DNA of 64,000 nt from Luteibacter sp. dw_328 (GCF_018449605.1 NZ_JAAVUW010000003.1:477801-541800); one strand, 5' to 3'. Shown: positions 8,893 through 18,618, numbered from the stretch's first letter. The notes: generated by a model from the letters alone, not told the origin. Numbers and translations are program-made.

Positions 8893-9762
8893 TTAGATTC
8901 CACGCCTACACTGAGTCTCGACTTCCTTGCAGTTCATTGCGCCGGCTGCATTGCAGGCGTTCATCGCCTCGAATACTGCTTGTTTTTTATCTTTGTGATT
9001 CGCGTTCGCGCCACTGAACCATCGAGACGACTCATCGCGAACGAGGGAGATGCAGCCGTCCTGCTGCTGGACGAGAATCGTGCAGTCCTGCTTGCCGCAA
9101 CGACCGTCCATGCTCTTCCACACGGCCTCGGGCGACCCGCCATCATGCAAGAACCAGAACTTGCCGCTGTTTTTATTAACCATCAGCGTATTCAGATATA
9201 CCGGAACACTCCATTGCGCATCCATGTCTGCCGCGAGCCCGGATTTTGGCAAAGTAAGAAGAACTGTACGTTCTTCAAACCTCCCCATATCGACAACATG
9301 CCGACTCGCCGAGCGGACGTGCCATACGCCGGACTCCTTCGCTAATTCAACAATTGTGGTGGTTGGCTTCTCGCCACCGTCCATCTGCACGATGCGGACT
9401 TGACCCGGACTGACCTTTACATCGTTGATGTCAAACGCGTCGTCGTGAAACTGAGTGCATTTCGAGCAGGCGATTAGCTTATCGCTTGTCATTTCAGGGA
9501 CGAACCTGCCGTTCTTCTTGCCGAAAATGATGAGGTCGCGGTGCGCCACGCCTTCCTTATCCGGCGCCCCCTCAAACACGGCAACCCCGTTTGCATCAGC
9601 TTGAACGCCACTGGTCTTGAAGGCGAGCAAATGCGTCCCCTGTGGCGCGGAGGCAACTACCTCCACGGGAGCGGTCGGCGGATGGACCAGCGGCATCGAC
9701 ATCGCCGGCGATCCGATGACCGTGGCAAGGATGCCCAGGGAGAATATGCGCAGGCTCACCAT
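8893..9762 (-). CDS. Candidate periplasmic immunity protein for effector A
   Basis: A 289-residue protein with an N-terminal signal peptide (MVSLRIFSLGILATVIG then SPAMSMP). The C-terminal part has a cysteine pattern C-x4-C, then DGCIS, and two further cysteines (MNCKEVETQC), resembling DUF4189-like domains. It is encoded directly upstream of effector A on the same strand. A paralog (24774-25646) precedes effector B in the same order, so the pairing itself has been conserved. In this secretion system cognate inhibitors are exported to the periplasm to neutralise incoming cell-wall enzymes; that role here is inferred from context. AGGAAG lies upstream of the ATG at 9762. Confidence 0.65.
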   Translation of the reverse strand: MVSLRIFSLGILATVIGSPAMSMPLVHPPTAPVEVVASAPQGTHLLAFKTSGVQADANGVAVFEGAPDKEGVAHRDLIIFGKKNGRFVPEMTSDKLIACSKCTQFHDDAFDINDVKVSPGQVRIVQMDGGEKPTTTIVELAKESGVWHVRSASRHVVDMGRFEERTVLLTLPKSGLAADMDAQWSVPVYLNTLMVNKNSGKFWFLHDGGSPEAVWKSMDGRCGKQDCTILVQQQDGCISLVRDESSRWFSGANANHKDKKQAVFEAMNACNAAGAMNCKEVETQCRRGI

Positions 9763-9856
9763 GTCTTATTTCTTCCTGTCCTTGAATTCGGGGCCGAGTC
9801 TATCCTCATCACCCCCTCATCGGTGAGACGAACTCCGGGCTTCTTTGAGGCAAGCA

Positions 9857-10156
9857 TCAATGCGCCCCAGATGCGTTCCCCGATACCTGCCCGCTCTCCC
9901 ACGCAAGCCGCGCATGCGCCTCGGCCGCGCAATGCGCCCCCATCTGCGTAAGCGCCGCGACCGCATCCAGCGACAACGCCATGCGCCGGCAATCGACGGT
10001 ATCCGACTCATGCACGAATTCCGCGAGCAACTCTGTAAGCCCCCGCGCGTACTGCAGCAGCTCCGCCGCGTTGTTGAGAAGCTCATGCGCCGAAGCATCG
10101 GGATCGGCGTAGTAGCGCGCACGGCGAGCCGTGCCGTGTTCATTCGTAACAGGCAT
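9857..10156 (-). CDS. Small helical protein of unknown function
   Basis: A 99-residue protein beginning MPVTNEHGTARRARYYADPD. It is rich in Leu and Ala and predicted helical (HELLNNAAELLQYARGLTEL). I cannot assign a function; the general look recalls small DUF3077-like proteins but I do not claim membership. The ATG at 10156 was chosen because AGGAGCAGTG precedes it; a 16-codon in-frame extension exists but has no ribosome site. It lies 94 bases upstream of the immunity gene and downstream of the structured 10.3-10.6 kb region, on the same strand. Confidence 0.55.
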   Translation of the reverse strand: MPVTNEHGTARRARYYADPDASAHELLNNAAELLQYARGLTELLAEFVHESDTVDCRRMALSLDAVAALTQMGAHCAAEAHARLAWESGQVSGNASGAH

Positions 10157-10300
10157 CACTGCTCCTTGATAAAACGACCGCTGCTCCAGGTGCGGCACGC
10201 GCACGAAGCAACGTGCCGCGGTTCTAACGGATCAGGCGGACTCGCAGTTTCACGGCTGCCCGTGGCCGGGCGCCGGGTGGCTTGATTGATGAAGTGAGAG

Positions 10301-10616
10301 GGCGTCAGCCCGCTTCGCGGCGGCGCTAGTGCAAGCGCCGGGTTGCACGGCCAAGAAACATCTCAGAATTGGCTGACGCCGTTGTCCCTCAACCGTGTCT
10401 GCGGCGTATGCAGACGTCCCGGTAACCGCTGAGGGTGTCGCCGGGGGGAACCGGCGGGCGACCGAGTGCCGTATGATCGATGGCAATCACGAATGACTCC
10501 TGACTAGTTGTTTGTGGCCAGCGGTTCGAGGGTGTTCTAAGCACCCTCGGGCCGCGCTTCTCACCGCATGAAGCGATGGTTGCCTGCGCGGCACGACGAG
10601 CGCGGACGCAGGCAAC
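10301..10616 (-). other. Structured intergenic region with three inverted repeats
   Basis: This stretch holds three perfect inverted repeats. GGCGTCAGCC (10301-10310) pairs with GGCTGACGCC (10371-10380), and a nested GGCGCT/AGCGCC stem sits at 10322-10339. CGAGGGTG (10527-10534) pairs with CACCCTCG (10542-10549). GTTGCCTGCG (10579-10588) pairs with CGCAGGCAAC (10607-10616). A 33-codon ORF lies between the first and second structures. Nothing else of more than short length is coded between 10157 and 10708. Possible readings are a regulatory leader for the gene at 9857 or a mobile palindromic element. Confidence 0.55.
10389..10490 (-). CDS. Possible 33-codon leader or small ORF
   Basis: A GTG-started ORF preceded by AGGAGTCATTC at good spacing. 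The peptide is Pro- and Arg-rich, containing DHTALGRPPVPPGD and ending RDVCIRRRHG. It lies between two strong inverted repeats and upstream of the gene at 9857, on the same strand. It could be a leader peptide controlling that gene or a small protein of its own; no family is recognised. Confidence 0.35.
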   Translation of the reverse strand: MIAIDHTALGRPPVPPGDTLSGYRDVCIRRRHG

Positions 10617-10650
10617 GGGATGACCGTAGCAAAACAACATTGGGTTGTCT

Positions 10651-10695
10651 GTAGGCGGCGATGCCTTGGTGCATCGCCGATGAATCGGCGCCTAC
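10651..10695 (-). repeat. REP-type repeat, inverted unit with partner arm
   Basis: ATCGCCGATGAATCGGCGCC followed by TAC (10673-10695) is the reverse complement of the 4033 core with one extra base difference. GTAGGCGGCGATGC at 10651-10664 forms the opposing arm, so the whole stretch can fold into a hairpin. It lies just downstream of the autotransporter stop codon. Confidence 0.7.
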
Positions 10696-10708
10696 AGATA
10701 GCGGGCGG

Positions 10709-13516
10709 TTACCAGGCGAGGCGGTAGCTTAGCGTTGCCGAATGCGAGTGGTCGCGATCGGCGAAGCGCTGCTCCACATCCATGCCGAACTGTGAGCGTT
10801 CGCTCAAGTCCAGGCCCATCGTGAAGCCCGCCGTGCCGGCTCGACGCGACAGGCCGATGCCTTCCACGGGTGCCCACTGCGCGATGCCGTTGTAGCGGGC
10901 CGAGAACACTTCGCCCTTCGTCGCGAACGCGTTCTGCCAGCCGAGCTTGGCGTCGATACGCAGCTTGCCGTACGAGGTGAGCCACGAGCTGCCCGCACGC
11001 AGGCCGAAGCCGGCCTGCCAACGCGAAGTGGTCTGGCCGTTGGCTGCAAGGCCGAAACCGTCGCCACCCGCTTCATCGAATCCATCGCGACGGATGCTGG
11101 CGAACTGCGCGTTCGCGTACGGCGTGAGCGTGAAGGCGCCGACGTTCGTGCGGTAGCCGAATTCGCCATAGGCCACGTTGTAGTGGCCGGTATTGTCCGC
11201 ACCGGCGAAGGTGCCCTGGTCGCCCAGACGAAGGAGGCGCTGGGTATCGCCATGGAAGCTGCCGAAGCCGAAGCGGCCCACGCCGTACCAATTCGCGCCA
11301 CGCGAGCCGGCATACAGCATGCCTTCCGTGGCGCGATTGGTCTGGCGATCCAGGCTGCCGGACAACTGTCCCGTGCTGCGCATCTGGCTGACGGCGACGC
11401 CGGCGAAGCCGTTGTTGCCGAGCTTCACATCGTTACCGATAAGCGCGCCGTCGAGATTGAAGCCGACGTTGCCGAAGCCGGCGCGGCTCAGGCCACCCTG
11501 TGAGCCCAGCGACTGCGTCCACGCACCCGTGGGGCCCTGCTGGTCGAGATGGTTGATCAGCGCATCGTTACCTGCATCGATACCGGCCAGCGTCACCGCC
11601 GTGCTCGCTGCGTACAGCTGGCCCGAGAGCGACTCCAGCGAGGCCTGCGCCACCTGCGGCGTGGACGACTGCTGGATGCTGCCGGCCGCAAGCAACGTAC
11701 GCTCGTCCATCGCGGCAGCCGTCGGCGACACAGTGGCGAGGCTTGCATTGATCTGCGCGAACGCGCCGTCGAGTCGCTGCGCCGAGTTCACCGCGGCTAC
11801 CGACTGCGACATGCTCGTGGTCGCTACCTGGGTGACGCTCAGCTGCGTCGTGTCGACCCAGACTTCCTTCGGCAGGTACTGCAGCGTGGAACTGAGGAAG
11901 ACGCCGGAGGCCTTCGTTGTCGTGGCGAAGGCGCCCGAGATCGCGTTGGCCATGAGCACCTGCTGGTGCGAGGTCACGGTGTAACCGGACACGGCACCCG
12001 CGATATAGAAGTCGCCGCCGAGCGTCGCCGTGCCGCTGACGATGAGTGGTGCCCCCAGCTTCTGGGACAGGCGGCCGCTGGACGTCTGCGTGAAGTTGCC
12101 ATTGATGTGCGTGGCGGTATCCAGCGTGGCCAGCTGGCCTGCGTTGCTGACGCTCCCACCGATGTTCCCGTGTGCGATAAGCGTGGCGTTGGAGCCGATG
12201 CCGACGGCTCCGGGAACAGCCAACATCGATTCGAGCGTGGCGAAGTCGCTGATATTCGTGGCACCGGCGTACGTATTCGTGCCCGACAACGTCAGCTTGC
12301 CGCTGCCCGACACATTCAGGCCACCGGCACCCTTGATGTCGTTGAGGAAGGCGGCATCGTGCCCGGCGGCGGTGACCGCCTCGAAGTTGCCCCAGTCGAA
12401 CGTCGCCGGGCCACGGATCGCGCGGCCGACATTGAGCCGCCCGTAGCCGTAGATGGCATCCGGGCCCGGGTCGCCGAGATCGTCGGCCGTACCGAGGATG
12501 ATCTGGCGGATCCCATTGGGGCCCAGATTGGGGAACGCCTGCATCACCACCGCAGCGGCGCCGGAAACCTGCGGCGCGGCCAGCGAGGTGCCGGTCCAGA
12601 CCTGGTAGGAAACGTTCGCCGCGGTCGACGTCGCCGAGGTGGTGATGACCTCGCCGGGGGCGGCGAGGCAATAGCTCTTCGCGATGCCGCAACGGTTCGA
12701 GTACGAGGCGATCTGGGTCGGGTTGTTGCTATCCAGCGCGACGACCGTGAGCCAGCCCGCCTCCAGGTCCGGTGCGCGCGACGGCAGCGCAGCCACGGTG
12801 GAGGGATCGGCCTTGCTGTCGTTCCCTGCGGCGAACACGAACAGGTGACCGACCGTGAAAGGGGCATACGCGTCGTGGAAGCTCTTCGTCGCCGCTGTGT
12901 CGGAGGCGTCCCAGTAGACCCCGCCCCAAGAGTTGTTCAGCACCTTCGCGCCATCGGCAATGACGCCGGCATTGACCGAGCCCAGCGGGTCGGCGCTGGT
13001 CGCCTGGTTGCCCTGGCCGGAACCATCGTCCGTCGGCGCCTTGTCGTTGATGATCCGCGCCGAAACGATCGTGGCGTCCGGGGCGACACCCCCGGCAAAG
13101 ACGCCGAAAGGGCGCCCTGCGGCGATCTGTGCCACGGCGGTGCCGTGGCCGACAACGTCGTCGACGGTCAGGTTGTTGGCGCCGGGGTCGACGTAGCTGA
13201 TCTTATCCAGCACCCGCCCGGCGAGTGCCGGATTCGCGGAGGTGACGCCGCTGTCGATCACGGCGATGATCACGCCCTTGCCGGTGAAACCGGCCGTGTG
13301 CGCCACGTCGGCGCCGGTCAGTGAAAGCTGCGCGTCGATGGGCGGATCGGGCTGGGTCGGCTGCGTAGGGGGCGGCGTAACGGGGGGAGGAGGCGCGACG
13401 ACCACCCCAGCCCCGCTGGTCTTCGACCCACCACCGCCCCCACAGGCCACCAGGCCCAGGCTCATGCACACGGCAAACGCCAGCTCGCGCTGGCGCGGGA
13501 AGTTCCGCTGATTCAC
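10709..13516 (-). CDS. Subtilisin-like (S8) serine protease autotransporter lipoprotein
   Basis: A 935-residue type V secreted protease. The N-terminus has a lipobox (GLVAC, Cys25) and a proline-rich linker at residues 40-60. The S8 catalytic triad is Asp88 in IAVIDSG, His124 in GHGTAVAQ and Ser311 in GTSLAAPQ, with the oxyanion Asn in VLNNSWGG. An autotransporter-associated beta-strand repeat follows (GGLNVSGSGKLTLSGTNTYA). The last 270 or so residues form a beta-barrel ending in the aromatic tail SYRLAW. The layout resembles NalP/SphB1-type proteases, which process other surface proteins; the target here is unknown. It is divergent from the thiolase gene. Confidence 0.92.
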   Translation of the reverse strand: MNQRNFPRQRELAFAVCMSLGLVACGGGGGSKTSGAGVVVAPPPPVTPPPTQPTQPDPPIDAQLSLTGADVAHTAGFTGKGVIIAVIDSGVTSANPALAGRVLDKISYVDPGANNLTVDDVVGHGTAVAQIAAGRPFGVFAGGVAPDATIVSARIINDKAPTDDGSGQGNQATSADPLGSVNAGVIADGAKVLNNSWGGVYWDASDTAATKSFHDAYAPFTVGHLFVFAAGNDSKADPSTVAALPSRAPDLEAGWLTVVALDSNNPTQIASYSNRCGIAKSYCLAAPGEVITTSATSTAANVSYQVWTGTSLAAPQVSGAAAVVMQAFPNLGPNGIRQIILGTADDLGDPGPDAIYGYGRLNVGRAIRGPATFDWGNFEAVTAAGHDAAFLNDIKGAGGLNVSGSGKLTLSGTNTYAGATNISDFATLESMLAVPGAVGIGSNATLIAHGNIGGSVSNAGQLATLDTATHINGNFTQTSSGRLSQKLGAPLIVSGTATLGGDFYIAGAVSGYTVTSHQQVLMANAISGAFATTTKASGVFLSSTLQYLPKEVWVDTTQLSVTQVATTSMSQSVAAVNSAQRLDGAFAQINASLATVSPTAAAMDERTLLAAGSIQQSSTPQVAQASLESLSGQLYAASTAVTLAGIDAGNDALINHLDQQGPTGAWTQSLGSQGGLSRAGFGNVGFNLDGALIGNDVKLGNNGFAGVAVSQMRSTGQLSGSLDRQTNRATEGMLYAGSRGANWYGVGRFGFGSFHGDTQRLLRLGDQGTFAGADNTGHYNVAYGEFGYRTNVGAFTLTPYANAQFASIRRDGFDEAGGDGFGLAANGQTTSRWQAGFGLRAGSSWLTSYGKLRIDAKLGWQNAFATKGEVFSARYNGIAQWAPVEGIGLSRRAGTAGFTMGLDLSERSQFGMDVEQRFADRDHSHSATLSYRLAW

Positions 13517-13724
13517 GTTTGGCCCCTCGGTTCGACATCAATGTCGCGCGGCCAAGTCCCCTGGCGGCGCACCTGGACCGGATATTCGCACACCTGCCAG
13601 GCCCTTGCCGTGCTGCAGCGCACACCCCATGCCGCGGCGCAGATTGCCCCGCCACGCCCCCCGCTGCGATACTCGACAGGTTTTCCGCCCTCCCGGGCGG
13701 CCATGCGAGTCCCACGGAGTTCCC

Positions 13725-14900
13725 ATGTCTGAGATCGTCATCGCGGGCGCCAAGCGCACCGCCATCGGTTCCTTCCTTGGCCAGTTCACCGGCGTCCCCA
13801 CGCCGAAGCTCGGTGCCACCGCCATCCGCGCCGCCCTTGAGCAGTCCGGCATCGCGCCGGCCGACGTGAGCGAAGTGATCATGGGCTGCGTGCTGCCCGC
13901 CAATCTCGGCCAGGCCCCGGCTCGCCAGGCGTCGCTCGAAGCCGGCCTGCCCGTTTCGGCCGGCTGCACGACCATCAACAAGGTCTGCGGCTCCGGCATG
14001 AAGGCACTCATGCTCGCCCACGACCTGATCAAGGTCGGCTCGGCGAGGGTCGTCGTTGCCGGCGGCATGGAGTCGATGACCAACGCGCCGCACATGGTCA
14101 ACGCGCGCACCGGCATCCGTTACGGCGACGGCCAGCTGGTCGACCACATGGCCTGGGACGGCTTGACCAATCCGTACGATGGCCAGTCCATGGGCGTGTT
14201 CGGCGAGAAGTGCGCGGATAAATACACCTTCACCCGCGAAGAGCAGGACGCGTACGCGATCGCCTCGGTGGAGCGCGCGCAGGCCGCACAGAAGGCGAAT
14301 GCGTTCGCCAACGAGATCGTCCCGGTGACCGTCCAGGGTCGCAAGGGCCCGCAGGACTTTGCCGAAGACGAACAGCCGGGCCGTTCGGACACCGCGAAGA
14401 TCCCGACCCTGCGCGCTGCATTCCGCAAGGAAAACGGCACGATTACGGCAGCCAGCTCGTCCAGCATCTCCGATGGTGCCGCCGCGCTGGTGCTACTCGA
14501 CGCCGACGATGCGAAGGCCCGCGGCATTACCGCACTGGCACGTATCGTTGCGCACGCCACGCATTCGCAGGAACCGGAGTGGTTCACCACCGCACCGGTG
14601 GGCGCCATTTCGAAAGTGCTTGAAAAGGCGGGCTGGAGGGCCGAAGACGTGGACCTCTTCGAGATCAACGAAGCCTTTGCCGTCGTGCCGATGGCGGTCA
14701 TGCGTGAGCTCGGCGTGCCGCACGAGAAGATCAACGTCAACGGCGGCGCGTGTGCGCTGGGCCATCCGATCGGCGCCAGCGGTGCGCGTATCGTCGTGAC
14801 TCTTCTCAATGCGTTGACAGCCCGTGGGGCAAAAAGGGGTGTCGCAGCCCTTTGTATCGGCGGCGGCGAGGCCACGGCGATCGCCATCGAATTGGTGTGA
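13725..14900 (+). CDS. Acetyl-CoA C-acetyltransferase (thiolase)
   Basis: A 391-residue thiolase. The acyl-accepting Cys88 lies in INKVCGSGMKA, the His in NVNGGACALGHPIGASG, and the second Cys in AALCIGGGEA, giving the full catalytic set of type II (biosynthetic/acetoacetyl-CoA) thiolases. It interconverts two acetyl-CoA and acetoacetyl-CoA, a step shared by leucine breakdown, ketone-body use and polyhydroxyalkanoate synthesis; which one applies cannot be told here, though ivd and liuB are close by. The start at 13725 begins the conserved MSEIVIAGAKRT; a GGAG lies upstream. Confidence 0.92.
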   Translation: MSEIVIAGAKRTAIGSFLGQFTGVPTPKLGATAIRAALEQSGIAPADVSEVIMGCVLPANLGQAPARQASLEAGLPVSAGCTTINKVCGSGMKALMLAHDLIKVGSARVVVAGGMESMTNAPHMVNARTGIRYGDGQLVDHMAWDGLTNPYDGQSMGVFGEKCADKYTFTREEQDAYAIASVERAQAAQKANAFANEIVPVTVQGRKGPQDFAEDEQPGRSDTAKIPTLRAAFRKENGTITAASSSSISDGAAALVLLDADDAKARGITALARIVAHATHSQEPEWFTTAPVGAISKVLEKAGWRAEDVDLFEINEAFAVVPMAVMRELGVPHEKINVNGGACALGHPIGASGARIVVTLLNALTARGAKRGVAALCIGGGEATAIAIELV

Positions 14901-15065
14901 ACCTGACGTCGATGAAACCGGATGGGCGTTTTCTTGTAACGATCACGCCCTTTCCATAGGTTTTAATGCGCCCTGAAGCATGCCCCTTCGATCTGTAGCT
15001 AAGTCATGACAACTAAGCTATTAATGAGCCCGCCTAACGGCATTCTACGGCTAAGGAGAAACACA

Positions 15066-15455
15066 ATGAATTTGACGCGTACCCTTCTCGCCTCTGCGCT
15101 CGTCGCGCTTTTGGCAGCTTGCAGCAACGGCGCGACGGATTCCGCGCAGGACGCCCAGAAGTCGGCTGCGGATGCACAGCAGCAGGCTGACAAGGCACAG
15201 CAGGCCGCCGACCAGTCGCAGAACGCCGCGACCACGCAGGCCGCCGATCAGGCTCAGCAGTCCGCCGATCAGGCTAAGGACGCTGCCGGCCAGGCGCAGG
15301 CCGCCGCTTCTGCTTCGACCGCCGGCGGTACGCCGGAAGCCGCGAAGGACGCTGCGTCCAATGCTGCCGACCAGGCCGACAAGTCGGCTGACCAGGCCAA
15401 GGATGCCGCTTCCAACGCCAAGAGCGCGAAGGACGACAGCTCCACCAAGAAGTAA
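15066..15455 (+). CDS. Ala/Gln/Asp-rich coiled-coil lipoprotein
   Basis: A 129-residue protein with a lipoprotein signal ([19 protein letters not shown], Cys19). The remainder is built almost only of Ala, Gln, Asp, Lys and Ser in repeated units such as [16 protein letters not shown], which would form a long alpha-helical coiled coil like that of the Lpp/OprI lipoproteins. It may be a periplasmic spacer or cell-envelope lipoprotein; there is no C-terminal lysine-arginine anchor as in Lpp, although it ends in KK. TAAGGAGAAA precedes the ATG. It is a single-gene unit with its own terminator. Confidence 0.8.
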   Translation: MNLTRTLLASALVALLAACSNGATDSAQDAQKSAADAQQQADKAQQAADQSQNAATTQAADQAQQSADQAKDAAGQAQAAASASTAGGTPEAAKDAASNAADQADKSADQAKDAASNAKSAKDDSSTKK

Positions 15456-15480
15456 GCCCTCGGGTTTATTTGCTGGGACG

Positions 15481-15510
15481 ACGGCCACCTTCGGGTGGCC
15501 GTTTCTTTTT
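15481..15510 (+). terminator. Rho-independent terminator after the coiled-coil lipoprotein
   Basis: ACGGCCACC (15481-15489) pairs with GGTGGCCGT (15494-15502) around a TTCG tetraloop, followed by TTCTTTTT. Confidence 0.92.
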
Positions 15511-15588
15511 AGCGATTGGCGCGCCGCAGCGTTTTCGGATGGCGACACCCCGCTATCATGGTCGTTTCGTCCCCGCGCGAACGCCCCC

Positions 15589-17196
15589 ATGCCCATTCTC
15601 GAATCGCAGATCGACCCCCGCTCCGCCGACTTCCAGGCTGCCAGCCTGAAGCTGCGCGCATTGACTGACGACCTGCGCGAAACACTCCGGCAAACGGCAG
15701 AAGGTGGCGGCGCCAAGGCACGCGAGAAGCATGTCGCACGCGGCAAGCTGCTGCCGCGGGAGCGCATCCGCGCCCTGCTCGATCCCGGCTCGCCCTTCCT
15801 CGAAATCGCACCGCTCGCCGCGCACGGCATGTACGACGATGCTGCGCCTTCCGCGGGCGTGATCGCGGGCATCGGTCGCGTCATGGGGCAGGAAGTCGTG
15901 GTGCTCGCCAACGATGCGACGGTAAAAGGTGGCACGTATTTCCCGATGACGGTGAAGAAGCACCTGCGTGCACAGGAAGTCGCGATGGAGAATCGCCTTC
16001 CCTGCGTGTATCTGGTGGATTCCGGTGGCGCCTTCTTGCCCTTGCAGGACGAAGTTTTCCCGGATCGCGAGCACTTCGGCCGCATTTTCTACAACCAGGC
16101 ACGCATGAGCGCGCAGGGCATCGCGCAGATCGCCGTGGTGATGGGCTCGTGCACCGCCGGCGGCGCCTACGTGCCTGCCATGAGTGACGAAACCATCATC
16201 GTGCGCGAACAGGGCACGATCTTCCTCGGCGGCCCGCCCTTGGTGAAGGCGGCGACGGGCGAAGTCGTCGACGCCGAAGCCCTCGGCGGAGCGGATGTGC
16301 ATACGTCCATCTCCGGGGTGGCCGATCATTTCGCCGAGAACGATACACATGCGCTGGCCATCGCCCGCGATATCGTCGGCTCGCTCAATCGCATCAAGAA
16401 AATGCCGCTCGCCGTGCGCCCACCGCTGGAACCGCGCTTTTCCGCCGAAGAACTCTACGGCGTGATTCCCGAGGACACGCGCCGCCCCTTCGATATCCGC
16501 GAAGTCATCGCGCGTGTGGTCGACGATTCCGAGTTCCACGAATTCAAGGCACGCTACGGCAAGACGCTGGTCACCGGCTTCGCCCACATCCACGGCTACC
16601 CCGTGGGTATCGTGGCGAACAACGGCATCCTGTTCGGCGAGTCCGCACAGAAGGGCGCGCACTTCATCGAACTGTGCAACCAGCGCAACGTCCCGCTGGT
16701 GTTCCTGCAGAACATCACCGGCTTCATGGTCGGTCGCAAGTACGAGAATGCCGGTATCGCGAAAGATGGCGCGAAAATGGTCACCGCGGTTGCCTGCTCG
16801 CATGTACCGAAGTTCACCGTGGTCATCGGCGGAAGCTTCGGCGCGGGTAACTATGCGATGTGCGGCCGCGCCTATGGCGCACGCTTCCTGTGGATGTGGC
16901 CGAACGCGCGCATCAGCGTGATGGGTGGCGAACAGGCTGCCTCCGTACTCGCCACGGTACGGCGCGACGGCATCGAGGCGGGCGGCGGCACCTGGAGCGC
17001 CGAGGACGAAGAGGCTTTCAAGGCGCCCGTGCGCGACCAGTACGAACGCCAGGGCCACCCGTACTACGCCAGCGCGCGTCTGTGGGACGACGGCATCATC
17101 GATCCGGCAGATACGCGGCGCGTGCTGGGGCTGGCGATCTCGGCTTCGATGAATGCGCCGATCGAGCAAGGCCGCTTCGGTGTATTTCGCATGTAA
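15589..17196 (+). CDS. liuB: Methylcrotonyl-CoA carboxylase carboxyltransferase (beta) subunit
   Basis: A 535-residue carboxyltransferase that moves carboxyl from biotin to 3-methylcrotonyl-CoA in leucine catabolism, working with a biotin-carrying alpha subunit that is not in this window. Both halves of the crotonase-like fold are present: [20 protein letters not shown] and [17 protein letters not shown] in the N-terminal part, and [20 protein letters not shown] with [16 protein letters not shown] in the C-terminal part. These are characteristic of the acyl-CoA carboxylase beta family, and the length matches LiuB/MCCB rather than propionyl-CoA carboxylase. The start at 15589 begins [12 protein letters not shown]. 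ivd lies 9 kb upstream. Confidence 0.88.
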   Translation: MPILESQIDPRSADFQAASLKLRALTDDLRETLRQTAEGGGAKAREKHVARGKLLPRERIRALLDPGSPFLEIAPLAAHGMYDDAAPSAGVIAGIGRVMGQEVVVLANDATVKGGTYFPMTVKKHLRAQEVAMENRLPCVYLVDSGGAFLPLQDEVFPDREHFGRIFYNQARMSAQGIAQIAVVMGSCTAGGAYVPAMSDETIIVREQGTIFLGGPPLVKAATGEVVDAEALGGADVHTSISGVADHFAENDTHALAIARDIVGSLNRIKKMPLAVRPPLEPRFSAEELYGVIPEDTRRPFDIREVIARVVDDSEFHEFKARYGKTLVTGFAHIHGYPVGIVANNGILFGESAQKGAHFIELCNQRNVPLVFLQNITGFMVGRKYENAGIAKDGAKMVTAVACSHVPKFTVVIGGSFGAGNYAMCGRAYGARFLWMWPNARISVMGGEQAASVLATVRRDGIEAGGGTWSAEDEEAFKAPVRDQYERQGHPYYASARLWDDGIIDPADTRRVLGLAISASMNAPIEQGRFGVFRM

Positions 17197-17226
17197 ACCG
17201 TTCGTTGAGAAAGAGACGGTAAGTCA

Positions 17227-17251
17227 CTGCCCTGTCGACACTACAGGGCAG
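17227..17251. other. Perfect inverted repeat between liuB and xseA
   Basis: CTGCCCTGT (17227-17235) and ACAGGGCAG (17243-17251) with a 7-base spacer, 21 bases before the xseA start codon. There is no T-run, so it is more likely an operator or 5' leader hairpin of xseA than a terminator. Confidence 0.5.
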
Positions 17252-17271
17252 CGTGATAACCTCTCCGGTCC

Positions 17272-18618
17272 ATGTCCGACTTCGACAACCGCCCTGCCCC
17301 TGAGATCTTCACGCCGTCCGGCCTGAACCGGCTGGTGCGCGATCTGCTGGAAGACGCCCTGCCCATGGGCGTTTGGATCGAAGGCGAGCTGTCCAACGTG
17401 TCGCGGCCCGCATCAGGGCATGTCTACTTCACGCTGAAAGATGCCAGCGCCCAGGTGCGCTGTGCGATGTTCCGCATGGCCGCGTCGCGCCTGCGCTTTC
17501 GCCCTGTCGACGGCATGCATGTGCTCATGCGGGCCAAGGTCGGGCTTTATGAAGCCCGGGGCGAGTTTCAGCTGGTCGCCGACCATATGGAGCCGGCCGG
17601 CGAGGGCGCCCTGCAGCGTGAGTTCGAGCAGCTCAAAGCGCGACTCGGCGCGGAAGGCCTGTTCGACCAGGAGCGCAAGCGTGAGTTGCCGTCGTTCCCG
17701 CGCCGCATCGGTGTCATCACGTCACCCTCGGGCGCGGCCATCCGCGATGTGCTGAGCGTGCTGGGACGTCGCCTCGGTCTTGCCGAGGTGGATGTGTTGC
17801 CCGTACCCGTGCAGGGTCGCGAGGCCCCACCGGCGATCGCCGCCATGCTGCGGCGCGCGTCGGACAGCGGTCGCTATGACGTGATCCTTATCACCCGCGG
17901 TGGTGGCTCGCTCGAAGACCTCTGGGCGTTCAACGACGAAGCCGTCGCGCGGGCGATCCACGCCAGCGCGGTGCCGGTCGTCTCCGCCGTGGGCCACGAG
18001 GTGGACTTCACGATCGCCGATTTCGTGGCCGACCTGCGTGCGGCCACACCCTCGGCCGCTGCCGAGCTTCTGGTGCCGGATGGGGCCGATCTCGCACGCC
18101 AGCTCGACCGGCTTCGCCAGCGCATGTCCACCCTGATGACGCGTCGTCTTCAGGCCGCTGCGCAGCGCGCCGACCATTGGCAAGCCCGTCTCAACGCCCA
18201 GCGGCCGCAGGCGCGTCTTGCCCGCGATGCTGAGCGCCTCGAAGGGCTACGCCGACGAATACTCGTCTCAGTCAGCCAGACCAACACGCTGCGCCAGGCC
18301 CGTCTCGATCGGCTGCACGTGCGCCTCACCGCGCAGCATCCGAAGGGCCGTCTGGCTGCTTCGAGCCTGAGCGTCGCGCGACTGCGCCAGCGCATGGCGA
18401 CTGCGATGTCGCGTCGGCTGGAGCGAGACCGCCTTCGTCTTACCGAGCAGGCACGCACGCTGCACGCAGTGAGCCCGTTAGCGACGCTCGAGCGCGGCTA
18501 CGCCATCGTCTTCGACCAGCGCAATGCGGTGGTCAAACACGCCGACAACGTCGCGGTGGGCGACCGCCTGCGCGTGATGCTGGGTGATGGCGAGCTCAAC
18601 GTCCGCCGCGACGACTGA
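17272..18618 (+). CDS. xseA: Exodeoxyribonuclease VII large subunit
   Basis: A 448-residue protein. The first 100 or so residues are the OB-fold nucleic-acid binding domain (FTPSGLNRLVRDLLEDALP, LSNVSRPASGHVYFTLKDAS). The central catalytic domain contains RIGVITSPSGAAIRDVL, ILITRGGGSLEDLWAFNDE and SAVGHEVDFTIADFVAD, all hallmarks of XseA. The C-terminal half is a long Arg-rich helical region ending in the conserved LERGYAIVF. With XseB it degrades single-stranded DNA to oligonucleotides during repair. Standard length for the family. Confidence 0.96.
   Translation: MSDFDNRPAPEIFTPSGLNRLVRDLLEDALPMGVWIEGELSNVSRPASGHVYFTLKDASAQVRCAMFRMAASRLRFRPVDGMHVLMRAKVGLYEARGEFQLVADHMEPAGEGALQREFEQLKARLGAEGLFDQERKRELPSFPRRIGVITSPSGAAIRDVLSVLGRRLGLAEVDVLPVPVQGREAPPAIAAMLRRASDSGRYDVILITRGGGSLEDLWAFNDEAVARAIHASAVPVVSAVGHEVDFTIADFVADLRAATPSAAAELLVPDGADLARQLDRLRQRMSTLMTRRLQAAAQRADHWQARLNAQRPQARLARDAERLEGLRRRILVSVSQTNTLRQARLDRLHVRLTAQHPKGRLAASSLSVARLRQRMATAMSRRLERDRLRLTEQARTLHAVSPLATLERGYAIVFDQRNAVVKHADNVAVGDRLRVMLGDGELNVRRDD

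Noticed and set aside
11549..13324. A 591-codon open frame on the plus strand
   Set aside because: It lies entirely antisense to the S8 autotransporter, whose catalytic and barrel motifs are clear; the translation is Arg/Gly-rich without motifs, a by-product of high G+C.
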